A DNA stretch of 33,660 bases from Deltaproteobacteria bacterium (lineage in GTDB: Bacteria > Myxococcota > Myxococcia > Myxococcales > UBA5297). Below, piece after piece: positions 1-9,000 of this stretch (its first letter is position 1; each line of letters starts with the position of its first letter). The stretch is from NCBI GenBank assembly GCA_016218885.1, contig JACRCT010000182.1:1-33660 (forward strand), in the 5' to 3' direction. A program made the position numbers and the translations under genes. The notes below the pieces were generated by a model. The model saw only the letters and a program-made list of their open reading frames with translations. It was not told the DNA's origin and did no database searches.

Positions 1-1506
1 ACCGGCTGCGCCAACGTGGACGAGTGCGGCGACGTCGCGCTCAACAGCTGCGTCCCCGCCGCCCACGGCGGCACGTGTACCGACAGCCCAGGCAGCTACT
101 CCTGCGGCTGCAAGGCAGGCTATGCCGGCGACGGCACCCCCGCCGGGACAGGCTGCACCAACGTGGACGAGTGCGGCGACGTCGCGCTCAACAGCTGCGT
201 CCCCGCCGCCCACGGCGGCACGTGTACCGACAGCCCAGGCAGCTACTCCTGCGGCTGCCAGGCAGGCTATGTCGGCGACGGCACCCCCGCCGGGACAGGC
301 TGCACCAACGTGGACGAGTGCGGCGACGTCGCGCTCAACGACTGCGTTCCTTCCGCCAGCGGCGGCGCCTGTACCGACAGCGCAGGTAGCTACTCCTGCA
401 GCTGCCTGCCGGGCTATGCCGGCGACGGCACCCTCGCAGGGACCGGCTGCATCGACATCGACGAGTGCGCCACCGGGGCGCACGACTGCGGCTGGGACCA
501 GTGTCGCAACACCGCCGGCAGCTTCGCGTGCCACGCGCTGCTCGGCGTCAGCCCCTTCCAGTCCCTTCTCGTCCGCATCGATCCCGCGACAGGGACCGGC
601 TTCTGGAAGAACAGCTTCCCGGTGCTCCCGGGCTTCACCTTCACCGGCCTGAACAGCCTCAAGACGCATCCGATCACGGGTCAGCTCTTCGCCATCGCGA
701 AGGTCTCGGGCGTGTCCGGTCGGGTGCTGATCCGTGTAGACCCGGCCACGCTGGAGGTGACGCAGGTCGGCAACCTGGGCGACAACTTCGCGTCCCTGGC
801 CTTCAACGCCGATGGCAGCACCCTGTGGGGAGTGACCGGCAATGGCGCAACGGTGCCGGAGACCCTCTTCATCATCAGCCAGAGCGACGCCTCCAAGACG
901 CTTGCCAAGACGCTGGGCAATGGCGCTGACGGCGAGGTCATCGAGTTCAACCCGAACGACGGATTCATCTTCCACTGGTCGGGTAACGGCACGGTCGTCT
1001 TCGAGAAGATCGACCCGAACAACGCCTACGCAATCACCAGCATCCCCATCGTCGGCACCACCAACGGCGAGACCTTCGGCGCCGTCTTCAATCCCCTCAC
1101 GGGCCGCTTCCTCATCTCCAACATCGGCTCCGCCATGAACGACGTGAACCCTGACGGCAGGTGGGGTGCGCAATTCGGCAGCCTGCCCGACGATCTGCGC
1201 GGCCTGGCGTTCAACGATCGCGTCTCGCGGCACAACATCGTCCCCGCCGCAGGTCCTGAGGCCGGCGGCAACACGGTGACCGTCCGCGGTCTCCAGATCG
1301 CCGCAGGGGGAATAGCTCCCACCCTCAGGTTCGGCGTGGTCGACGACGCCGGCGGTGTGGACGCCACCGACGTGGTGGTGATCGACGACAACACGGTGAC
1401 CGCCACCGTCCCCGCCGGCACTGGCACGGTGAACGTGCAGCTCGGCCAGTTCGGCGCCGCCAGCTACTCTTTTGCCGCCCGCTGGAGCTACACCTACCAG
1501 CCGTAG
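1..1506 (+). CDS. EGF-like repeat surface/secreted protein with C-terminal IPT/TIG-like domain (5' partial)
   Basis: Frame open from base 1 to TAG at 1504-1506. Repeated NVDECGDVALN..C.P...GGTCTDSPGSYSCGC.AGY.GDGTPAGTGC is the calcium-binding EGF signature. C-terminal region (AAGPEAGGNTVTVRG...VTATVPAGTGTVNVQ) resembles an IPT/TIG fold. Confidence 0.9.
   Translation, partial: TGCANVDECGDVALNSCVPAAHGGTCTDSPGSYSCGCKAGYAGDGTPAGTGCTNVDECGDVALNSCVPAAHGGTCTDSPGSYSCGCQAGYVGDGTPAGTGCTNVDECGDVALNDCVPSASGGACTDSAGSYSCSCLPGYAGDGTLAGTGCIDIDECATGAHDCGWDQCRNTAGSFACHALLGVSPFQSLLVRIDPATGTGFWKNSFPVLPGFTFTGLNSLKTHPITGQLFAIAKVSGVSGRVLIRVDPATLEVTQVGNLGDNFASLAFNADGSTLWGVTGNGATVPETLFIISQSDASKTLAKTLGNGADGEVIEFNPNDGFIFHWSGNGTVVFEKIDPNNAYAITSIPIVGTTNGETFGAVFNPLTGRFLISNIGSAMNDVNPDGRWGAQFGSLPDDLRGLAFNDRVSRHNIVPAAGPEAGGNTVTVRGLQIAAGGIAPTLRFGVVDDAGGVDATDVVVIDDNTVTATVPAGTGTVNVQLGQFGAASYSFAARWSYTYQP
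13..453 (+). repeat. Three tandem 147-bp (49-aa) EGF-encoding units, the first two nearly identical
   Basis: Units start at AACGTGGACGAGTGC at 13, 160 and 307. Units 1 and 2 appear to differ at only about 2 positions (aag/cag and gcc/gtc); unit 3 is more diverged. Confidence 0.9.
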
Positions 1507-1805
1507 CCAGCCTCCGGTCGTAGGAGGTCCGAACCTTCGGCCGAGCTCGTCCTCGACGAGCCCGGCCGGGGCGAACCGGAACCTCCTGCGCTCGACGCGG
1601 GAGATCCTCGCCGCATCTTCCGGCCGGCGAGCAGGTCGGCCACCTCATGCAGGCCCAGGCTGCGCGCCTGAGCGCGCAGGAAGCGGAAGAGGGCGACGAG
1701 GAAGACCTTGTGCGTGGCATTGGCCACGCGAGGGTCGCTCGCCACCACCGGGCGCAGCGGCTTGGGATAGGCCACCGATGCCCAAGTGGACTCGCCGTGA
1801 TTCAT
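1494..1805 (-). CDS. Small hypothetical protein (~103 aa)
   Basis: ATG at 1805, just downstream of and co-oriented with the EamA gene. The N-terminal half (VASDPRVANATHKVFLVALFRFLRAQARSLGLHEVADLLAGRK) has protein-like composition; the tail is low complexity and overlaps the 3' end of the EGF gene. Confidence 0.45.
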   Translation of the reverse strand: MNHGESTWASVAYPKPLRPVVASDPRVANATHKVFLVALFRFLRAQARSLGLHEVADLLAGRKMRRGSPASSAGGSGSPRPGSSRTSSAEGSDLLRPEAGYGW

Positions 1806-1819
1806 GGAAGCGGGCGCGG

Positions 1820-2731
1820 CTACGGCCGGGGCGCCGCGAGCGGGCGCAGGCGGTCGCTTGCCAGCGCGAGCGCGAGGCCGAGCATGACGAGCCCCGCGCC
1901 CAGCACCTCGGGCCGGCCCAGTCGCTCGCCGCGGAACGCCACGCCCAGCGAGAGCGCGACCACCGGCACCACCACCGAGATGAACGAGATGCGCGTGACC
2001 GGCCAATGGTTGACGAGCCACGCGTAGAGCCCGAACGCGCCCAGCGAGCCTGCCACCGCCAGGTAGAGCACCGGCCCGAGCGAGGCGGCCGTGCGCGGGA
2101 GCGGGTGGGGTTCGCCCGCGAGCAGGCTGGCGGTCACCGCCACCACCGCGCCGACCGCGGAGGCCACCGCGTTCGCGGGCAGCGGGGCCTGTCGCGGCCC
2201 GCGCTTGAGCACCACCCCTGAGGCCGCGGCGCACGTGGCCGCGACCACGGCCGCGAGCACCGGCAGCACCTCGAGCGTGCCCGCGAACCGTCCCGCCACG
2301 ATCGACGTGACCCCCGCCAGCGCCACCACCGCGCCCGCCACCTTGAGCGGCACCAGCCGCTCGAGCCCCACCGCGCGCGCGAACAGAGCGGTCGAGAGCG
2401 GGATGGAGCCGTAGAGCACCGCCACCAGCCCGGACGGCACGCTCAGCTCGGCCCAGTAGAGCAGCGTCATGCTGAGGCCCATGTTGAGGAATCCGTAGCC
2501 GGCCGCCGCGCCCAGCGCCGCCCCGCGCGGGAAGCGCTGGCCGAGCGCCGCGACGATCGCCGCCTGAAGCGCGGCCGCGAGCGCCAGGCGCAGCGCCACC
2601 GCCCACAGCGGCGGGAGCGCGTCGTTCCCGATTGAGATGACCAGGAACGTGCTGCCCCAGATGAGGCTGCAGCCGGCGAAAGCGGCCCAGGCGGTGGTGG
2701 CGTGCCCGGAGGCGGGTGCGTGGTCGTCCAA
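1820..2731 (-). CDS. EamA/DMT-family transporter
   Basis: 303 aa with about 10 hydrophobic segments and EamA-type motifs (AGCSLIWGSTFLVISIG, PLSTALFARAVGLERL, SFISVVVPVVALSLGVAFRGERLGRPEVLGAGLVMLGLALAL). Confidence 0.9.
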   Translation of the reverse strand: MDDHAPASGHATTAWAAFAGCSLIWGSTFLVISIGNDALPPLWAVALRLALAAALQAAIVAALGQRFPRGAALGAAAGYGFLNMGLSMTLLYWAELSVPSGLVAVLYGSIPLSTALFARAVGLERLVPLKVAGAVVALAGVTSIVAGRFAGTLEVLPVLAAVVAATCAAASGVVLKRGPRQAPLPANAVASAVGAVVAVTASLLAGEPHPLPRTAASLGPVLYLAVAGSLGAFGLYAWLVNHWPVTRISFISVVVPVVALSLGVAFRGERLGRPEVLGAGLVMLGLALALASDRLRPLAAPRP

Positions 2732-2976
2732 GGGGACTCCGGTGGGTCGCGCGCGGCGGTGTTCGAGGGATGGACCGAGCGCAGGGTATCAGCAAGGGCG
2801 AGCAGACTACGGGACGGGGGTAGGTGTAGCCTCGGTTCGCAACTGCGGCTGGTTCGAGGGCTCCCGCTTCTTCGCGCCGGCACCGGGCTCCTCGACTCGA
2901 CGTCGATACCCAGGCGATCCCGGGATCTCGCAGCTCGAGCGTACGAGGCGCCGCTTCTAGTGCTCAGGGGACGACC

Positions 2977-4203
2977 ATGGGTTTCCGCCGGACCGCAGGA
3001 TTCGCGCTCTTGGTTCTGACGGCTGCTGCGTGCCAGATCGACGATGCCGCGGACCGCGGACCAGACGCAGCGGAGGTGGCGGGGCTGGACGCCTACCAGG
3101 ACGACGCCGGCGACAAGGATGCCGAATCGCATCCGGATGCCGGTTCTTCTCTCGATGCCTCCACGTATCCGGACGATGCGGCACTTGGCGATTGCTCGTT
3201 TCCCCTCGACGCTTCCACCGGCCCCAGCGACGCCGCGGTTCTCGACGATGCCTCCTTGGCATTCGACGCCGCTACCGAGGTCGATGCCTCCGCTGCGCCG
3301 GACGCCTCGAGCCAGCCCGACGCCACGACGCAAGCGGCCGACGCATCGAGTCCGGGGAGCGCCGTGCTCTTCGGAGGCTGCTCGGATAACTGCTGGACGC
3401 TTCTCAACGACACCTGGATTTGGGACGGCGCTGCGTGGACGCAGCGAAGCGTCAGCGGTCCTCCCGTGCGCAACAGCCACGCGATGGCGGCGCACAATGG
3501 TCAGGTGGTGCTCTTCGGCGGCTTCGATGGGGACCAGTCTCTGGGCGATACCTGGACCTGGGATGGGAGCGTCTGGGCCCAGCAGAGCGTGAGCGGTCCT
3601 CCGGCGCGCAGCTACCCTGCGATGGCGACGTTGAACGGGCAGGTCATGCTCTTCGGGGGTTTCGATAGCACCGACTTCGGCGACACCTGGACGTGGAACG
3701 GCGTCGCGTGGACTCAGCGCCAGGTCACCCCGAGCCCTCCCGCGCGCGAGCAGCACGCGATGGCCGCGCTGGATGGCAACATCGTGCTCTTCGGTGGTTG
3801 GACCCGACAGGGTCCCTGCCTGGGTGACACGTGGACCTGGGACGGGGCCTCGTGGACGCAGCGGCACCCGAGCCAGAGCCCACCGGCGCGCGGGCGGCAC
3901 GCGATGGCGACGCTGGATGGAAAGGTGGTGCTCTTCGGGGGCAATGACGACAACGGAAATCTGGGCGACACCTGGGTCTGGGACGGGAGCAACTGGATTC
4001 GGCAGGACCCGAGCAGCAGCCCGCCAACGCGAAACTCTGGCGTGGCGGCGGCGCTCTCCAGCGGGCTCGTGCTGTTCGGGGGCATGCAGGGGTTCAACCC
4101 GCTCTTGAGTGACACGTGGACCTGGGACGGAAGTGCCTGGTCGCAGCGAAGCGTCTCCGGGCCCGTGGGGCGGATGCTCTCTGCAATGGCAGCGATGCCG
4201 TAG
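2977..4203 (+). CDS. Kelch-repeat (beta-propeller) lipoprotein with Asp/Ala-rich linker
   Basis: Signal peptide with lipobox-like LTAAAC, long xDA-rich linker, then six LFGG...DTW.WDG..W.Q..... blades. AGGGG Shine-Dalgarno upstream of the ATG. Confidence 0.88.
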   Translation: MGFRRTAGFALLVLTAAACQIDDAADRGPDAAEVAGLDAYQDDAGDKDAESHPDAGSSLDASTYPDDAALGDCSFPLDASTGPSDAAVLDDASLAFDAATEVDASAAPDASSQPDATTQAADASSPGSAVLFGGCSDNCWTLLNDTWIWDGAAWTQRSVSGPPVRNSHAMAAHNGQVVLFGGFDGDQSLGDTWTWDGSVWAQQSVSGPPARSYPAMATLNGQVMLFGGFDSTDFGDTWTWNGVAWTQRQVTPSPPAREQHAMAALDGNIVLFGGWTRQGPCLGDTWTWDGASWTQRHPSQSPPARGRHAMATLDGKVVLFGGNDDNGNLGDTWVWDGSNWIRQDPSSSPPTRNSGVAAALSSGLVLFGGMQGFNPLLSDTWTWDGSAWSQRSVSGPVGRMLSAMAAMP

Positions 4204-4488
4204 GTCGAGGCGACGGCCTCGCCTCGGGACCGGCTCCGCGGTCGATCCCATTTCCCGCCTCGGTTTCACACGCCAGGTGCAGAGGCGGCAGCTGGAGATG
4301 CCGAGCCACTCCTGTCGCCGGGGGCGCACTGCGCACCGCGGCTGGCCCCATCGAGATAGCGCTCGGGTGGCCTGGATGCGGGTGGCGAGCGACAGGAGTC
4401 GTCTTCGCCGCTCGGCAAGAGGTGCACCGGACGGGCGGCTGGAGTAGGATGCGCACCTTTCATTGTCCCGAAATCACTGGAGTGAAGA

Positions 4489-5337
4489 ATGCGAACCTCT
4501 TTGAAGCGGTCCCTGGCTGTGACTCTGTGCGCGCTGGCGATGCCCACCCTGTGGCTTGCCTGCGGTGGCGGTGATGAGACCGACCCCGGGTTGGATGCCA
4601 GCGTGGCGCCCCGGGACGCGAGCCAGCAGGGCGGGTCTGATGCAACCACGCAGGCGGGGCTCGACGCAGCTGGGCAGGCGGGGCTCGACGCGGCTGGGCA
4701 GGCGGGGCTCGATGCAGCAGCGCAGGCGGGGCAGGACGCTTCCACCCCTGTGGGCCCGGATGCCGGCGGCGGGGACGACGGGTACGGCAAGATCGACACC
4801 ATCGACTTCACGACCCCGTACTTGCTCGATTTCGCCCAACTCAATGACCAGGCCTACCAGCAGGCACACCAGAACGGCTTCATTCAGGGAGCGGCCTTCA
4901 CCGGCACCTACACCTCGACCGGCAAGGCCATCCCGCCGGCGGGTTCGAGCACCATCGCCCTCGGAGCGCACGGCGCCGGCCAGAACCCCTTCGTCGGCGT
5001 CATCCAGCAGTCTGTCTCCGGTCAGACGGTGGTGAACCCCATCGTCCAGATGCAGTTCTACAGCGACACCATCACCCCGGGGGCGAACCCCATCGGGCTG
5101 ACCGAGTCCGACAAGGCCATGCTCTTCATCATGGATTCCCAGGGCTCCAGCTCCTGCATCGCCGCGATCGGGGTCGGCTCCATCAACGTGGGGGCCGCCG
5201 GCAACACCACCGCCGAGGGCGGCTCGATCTCCTTCACGGGCTCGAACGTCCTGCTCTACCACCCGACGAACACTCCCTATGGAGATATCTCCGCGCAGAT
5301 CACGGCGCAGGGAGAGACCGTCTGCCCGAAGCAGTAG
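4489..5337 (+). CDS. Putative lipoprotein with tandem-repeat linker, unknown C-terminal domain
   Basis: MRTSLKRSLAVTLCALAMPTLWLACGGG signal peptide/lipobox followed by QAGLDAAG repeats and a ~180-aa globular-looking domain. Confidence 0.8.
   Translation: MRTSLKRSLAVTLCALAMPTLWLACGGGDETDPGLDASVAPRDASQQGGSDATTQAGLDAAGQAGLDAAGQAGLDAAAQAGQDASTPVGPDAGGGDDGYGKIDTIDFTTPYLLDFAQLNDQAYQQAHQNGFIQGAAFTGTYTSTGKAIPPAGSSTIALGAHGAGQNPFVGVIQQSVSGQTVVNPIVQMQFYSDTITPGANPIGLTESDKAMLFIMDSQGSSSCIAAIGVGSINVGAAGNTTAEGGSISFTGSNVLLYHPTNTPYGDISAQITAQGETVCPKQ
4627..4746 (+). repeat. 24-bp in-frame tandem repeat (about 5 units) encoding QAGLDAAG
   Basis: Units start at 4627 (degenerate), 4651, 4675, 4699 and 4723 with consensus CAGGCGGGGCTCGACGCAGCTGGG. 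Confidence 0.88.
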
Positions 5338-5376
5338 CCGTCGCTAGAGCAGTTGCTCAACTGCCAGGATGACCGG

Positions 5377-5403
5377 AGGGGCTCGGCGCCAAGCTGAGCC
5401 CCT
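5377..5403 (+). terminator. Candidate hairpin terminator
   Basis: AGGGGCTC - 11 nt - GAGCCCCT perfect 8-bp inverted repeat ~40 nt downstream of the stop at 5337. Only a weak T tract follows. Confidence 0.4.
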
Positions 5404-5748
5404 CTGTGCGTTGCAGACAGCATCGGCTGCACACTGTCTCTTCCTTGAGCTTAGGAATCGGGTGCAGGGCCCAGGTTGACCGGCTCGCCGCCGCCGATCC
5501 CGAGAGCAGCACGAGCCGCCCCTTGGGTATCTGGTGGAGCGCGGCGCCGGCCCCGCGCGCACCAAGTTCGATCGGCGCACGCCGGACAGAAGGCTGGCCA
5601 GGTTGGCATGATCCCGGAGAGGACCTTCGGCGCCTTGCGCGAGCCCTCCGTGGGCTGATTCGGCCCTCATCCGCGGGCGGTCTCCAGGAAGGGTTTGCCG
5701 CGAGGCCGATCGGGCATACTGCGGCCCATCATCGGAGGCCAACCCGCC

Positions 5749-7743
5749 ATGCTTCGCCTCGTCCTCGCTACCCTGATCCTGGTCAACCTCGGCGGGCTCG
5801 GCGCCTGCGCCTCGAGCACACCCTCGGGCGAAGACGCCGGTTCCTCCGGCTTCTTCGACGCAACCACGACGATCCCTGACACGGGAAAGGTCGAGCCGGC
5901 CGACGCCTCGTCGCTGCTCGATGCCGCGACTCCCGCGCCCGGGGAGGACGCCTCCACCCCCGTCTCCGAGGACGCTGGCGCCGATGCCGGTCCGGTGGCG
6001 CTGCGGCCAGCGAAGGTCGATCTGTTGATCGTGGTCGACAACTCCCGAGCGATGCAGGACCACGAGCAGGTGCTCGCCAACAGCGTCGGTGCCCTCGTGC
6101 GCTCGTTGGTGAATCCGCATTGCCTCGACGCGACCGGCGCCAGCGTCACGCCTCAGCCCTCGAGCGGGCAGGAGGCGTGTCCGAGCGGCTCGTCGCGCCG
6201 CTTCGCTGCCATCGCCGATCTCCACCTGGGCGTGATCACCACCAGCCTAGGCGGCCACGGCAGTGACTCGTGCCCCGCGTCAGAGCCCTTCTCCTGCCCC
6301 GACGGGTCCACGAACACCTCGCAGGACGACCACGGCCACCTCATCGCACGGACGAGCCCGTGCGACGGAGCGGCCATCCCCACCTATCTGGGCCAAGGCT
6401 TTTTGGCCTGGGATCCACAGGCGCGGCTGACGCCCCCGGGCAGCGCCGACCAGAGCGCCTTCGAGGAGACCGCGCGCCAGCTCGTCCTCGGAGCCGGCCA
6501 CGCCGGCTGCGACTTCCCCTCGCAGCTCGAGAGCTGGTACCGCTTCCTCGTCGACCCCGAGCCCTACGCCAGCCTGGCGGTGGGGGCCTCAGGGAGGGCC
6601 GAGCCGCAAGGCATCGACGAGGTGCTCCTGGAGCAGCGTGCCAGCTTCCTGCGCCCCGACTCGCTGCTCCTCGTGGCGGTGGCGAGCGACTCCAACGACT
6701 GCTCGGTCCGGGAATCGGGGCAGTACTTCCTGGCCCTGCAGAGCAGGATGCCGGGGAACCCCAATGTGCCCTTCCACCTGCCCCGGGCGCGCAGCGAGTG
6801 CGCCAGCGTCCCCAACGACGAGTGCTGCCGGTCCTGCGGCCAGCAGCCGGGCGACTGCCCTGCCGACCCCAACTGCGCCCAAGGCGCTCTGCCCGAGAAG
6901 GACGACCACCTCGCGCTGCGCTGCTTCGATCAGAAGCGCCGGTTCGGCATCGACTTCCTCTATCCGGTCGATCGCTATGTCGAAGCGCTGAGCTCGCCCA
7001 TGGTGCCCAACCGCGCCGGAGAGCTGGTCCCCAACCCGCTCTTCGCCTCTGCCACCGCGGGCGGACCGGTGCGCGATCCGTCGCTGGTGGTACTGGCGGG
7101 GATCGTCGGCGTGCCCTGGCAGGACGTGGCCCGTTCCCCCGCCGACCTGTCGCTCGGGTACCGCGACCACCAGGAGCTGGAAGAGCCGCGCGTCATGGGG
7201 CGCAGCACCTGGGAGGGAATCGTCGGCGATCCGGCAAGCTCCTCGATGCCGCTCGACCCCCACATGATCGAGTCGTCCTCACCGCGCAGCGGCACCAACC
7301 CGTTCACCGGCGATGCGCTGGCGCCGCCGACCTCTCAGCCCGGCACCGACCCCATCAACGGCCACGAGTACACCCCCGGGTTGAAGGACGGCGTGGTGGT
7401 CGCGCCGGACGACCTCGAGTACGCCTGCATCTTCGAGCTGCCGCAGTCACGCGACTGCGCCGTCGTGCTCACCGGCGACTGCCGGTGCGCCGAGCCGACC
7501 AACGACAACCCGCTGTGCGTCGAACCGCCGGGGACGCCGGGAGCGCGGACGCTGCAGACCCACGCCGCTGCCTACCCCGCGCTGCGCCAGCTCTCGCTGC
7601 TGCGCCACCTCGGCGCCCAGGGGGTCGTGAGCTCGATCTGCCCCGCGCAGCAGGACGACCCGTCCCGGGCCGACTACGCCTATCTCCCGGCAGTCCAGGC
7701 GATGAGCGACCGCGTCGCGTCCCGCCTCGCCCCTCCTCCCTGA
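5749..7743 (+). CDS. vWA-like lipoprotein with Asp/Ala linker
   Basis: ATG at 5749 begins MLRLVLATLILVNLGGLGACAS (lipobox GAC), then an xDA-rich linker, then VDLLIVVDNSRAMQDHEQVLANSVGALV, resembling the MIDAS-strand region of bacterial vWA lipoproteins. Many Cys in the C-terminal half. Confidence 0.82.
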   Translation: MLRLVLATLILVNLGGLGACASSTPSGEDAGSSGFFDATTTIPDTGKVEPADASSLLDAATPAPGEDASTPVSEDAGADAGPVALRPAKVDLLIVVDNSRAMQDHEQVLANSVGALVRSLVNPHCLDATGASVTPQPSSGQEACPSGSSRRFAAIADLHLGVITTSLGGHGSDSCPASEPFSCPDGSTNTSQDDHGHLIARTSPCDGAAIPTYLGQGFLAWDPQARLTPPGSADQSAFEETARQLVLGAGHAGCDFPSQLESWYRFLVDPEPYASLAVGASGRAEPQGIDEVLLEQRASFLRPDSLLLVAVASDSNDCSVRESGQYFLALQSRMPGNPNVPFHLPRARSECASVPNDECCRSCGQQPGDCPADPNCAQGALPEKDDHLALRCFDQKRRFGIDFLYPVDRYVEALSSPMVPNRAGELVPNPLFASATAGGPVRDPSLVVLAGIVGVPWQDVARSPADLSLGYRDHQELEEPRVMGRSTWEGIVGDPASSSMPLDPHMIESSSPRSGTNPFTGDALAPPTSQPGTDPINGHEYTPGLKDGVVVAPDDLEYACIFELPQSRDCAVVLTGDCRCAEPTNDNPLCVEPPGTPGARTLQTHAAAYPALRQLSLLRHLGAQGVVSSICPAQQDDPSRADYAYLPAVQAMSDRVASRLAPPP

Positions 7744-7783
7744 CTCAGTGATTCCGGTTGCCCGCGTCGCAGCACCTCTGGCC

Positions 7784-8488
7784 TCAGATGGAGAACCGGA
7801 CCGAGATCAACAAAGGGGTCGCTGGGCCGTTCTCCCGACGAGGCAGCGCCCGGGCATCGTGAAAGGGCAGGGCTCGGCGCTCCTGTGGAGCGTCGGAGAG
7901 ACCGAGGTCCTTGCGAAGGACCTGGTTGTAGCGCTCGACGCCTTCATTCGCTTCGCCTCGCTGGTAGTAGTTGCTGTCCGGAGAGCGAGGCGTGGTCGTC
8001 AGCGCGGTGTAGACGACGGTGGCGACCATCACCATCGCGCTGGCTCCCAGGGTGACCAGCCCGTAGGTCAGCATGTCTTCCGGGAACACGTGGTTGGGCT
8101 CATTGAGAGTGTCCAGCCCTCCCATCATCGACATGATGAGGCCCGCTCCCAGGCCCACACCGCCGAGCACGAAGCCGCCGATCGTGAGGCCCTTGATGCG
8201 GGGGCGTTCGGGCTCGTAGAGCTTCAGCATCTCCTGCGGCACGGGCTGGTCGTTGAGCAGCGAGAGGCGCTTGGCGAACGCCAAATGCGAGACTCGCTGG
8301 CCATCGACCATGATGAACCACGGGCGCTCCGCGACGATGCTCCCCCAGCCGCCGTACATCACCACCCTGTCCTCCTCGACGATCTTGGCCTTGGTGCGTT
8401 CGTAGGTCTCGGCCGCGGGCTCGCTGCCCAACGCGGGTGCTGCGACCAAGAGAGAGCCAAGCAGCAATCCAAGCCGGCCAGCATTCAT
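7784..8488 (-). CDS. Putative membrane protein, signal peptide plus 2 predicted TM segments
   Basis: Start chosen at MNAGRLGLLLGSLLVAAPALG. Hydrophobic segments LTIGGFVLGGVGLGAGLIMSMM and MLTYGLVTLGASAMVMVATVVYTAL. Confidence 0.75.
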   Translation of the reverse strand: MNAGRLGLLLGSLLVAAPALGSEPAAETYERTKAKIVEEDRVVMYGGWGSIVAERPWFIMVDGQRVSHLAFAKRLSLLNDQPVPQEMLKLYEPERPRIKGLTIGGFVLGGVGLGAGLIMSMMGGLDTLNEPNHVFPEDMLTYGLVTLGASAMVMVATVVYTALTTTPRSPDSNYYQRGEANEGVERYNQVLRKDLGLSDAPQERRALPFHDARALPRRENGPATPLLISVRFSI

Positions 8489-9000
8489 GACGGTCTCCAT
8501 CCAGGTGTGAGAGTGGGAGAGGGGGCATGACCTCGCCTGTCTTCTGGACGTGAGCTCGCGGCCGCCGTTGCACGGCGATGGCCCAGCCGCAGGTCGAGGA
8601 AGGCCACCGCGCGACCGAAAGATGGACTCCTGCTTGCTTTGCCGCCCTCGTGCCGCCGGGCGAAGGCACGCGCGGACACCGAGCGCACGGGTCGCGCGCC
8701 CGCGGAATGTGTGGGATCCCTGCTGGCCCAAGGAGCACTCGGGCCTGTGGGGGCGCCGGGAGCCCCTCGGCGCTCGGCGCCACGTCGCCGCGCAAGCGAC
8801 GGCGTTCACCTACTCGAGCGCACCCCCGGCCCGCGGGGCTGCTCTTGGCGGGGGGCTTCGGCGGTCACGGTGCCGACGCCCAGAAGTCCGAGGGCGGACC
8901 GGGGGGCCGGCAGCAAAGGGAGCAGAAGGCATTCTCTAGACGAGTGCTTCGAGCAACGCCGATCCCTGACTTGCCTTTCGCTGGAGCGCTGGGCGCCGCG

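Noticed and set aside
4627-4746. CRISPR-like interpretation of the short repeats
   Set aside because: The repeats are contiguous, in-frame 24-bp coding units with no spacers.
5349-5364. Palindrome GCAGTTG-CT-CAACTGC just after the stop at 5337
   Set aside because: The loop is too short for a good hairpin and no partner site was seen; a nearby longer-loop hairpin at 5377-5403 is the better terminator candidate.
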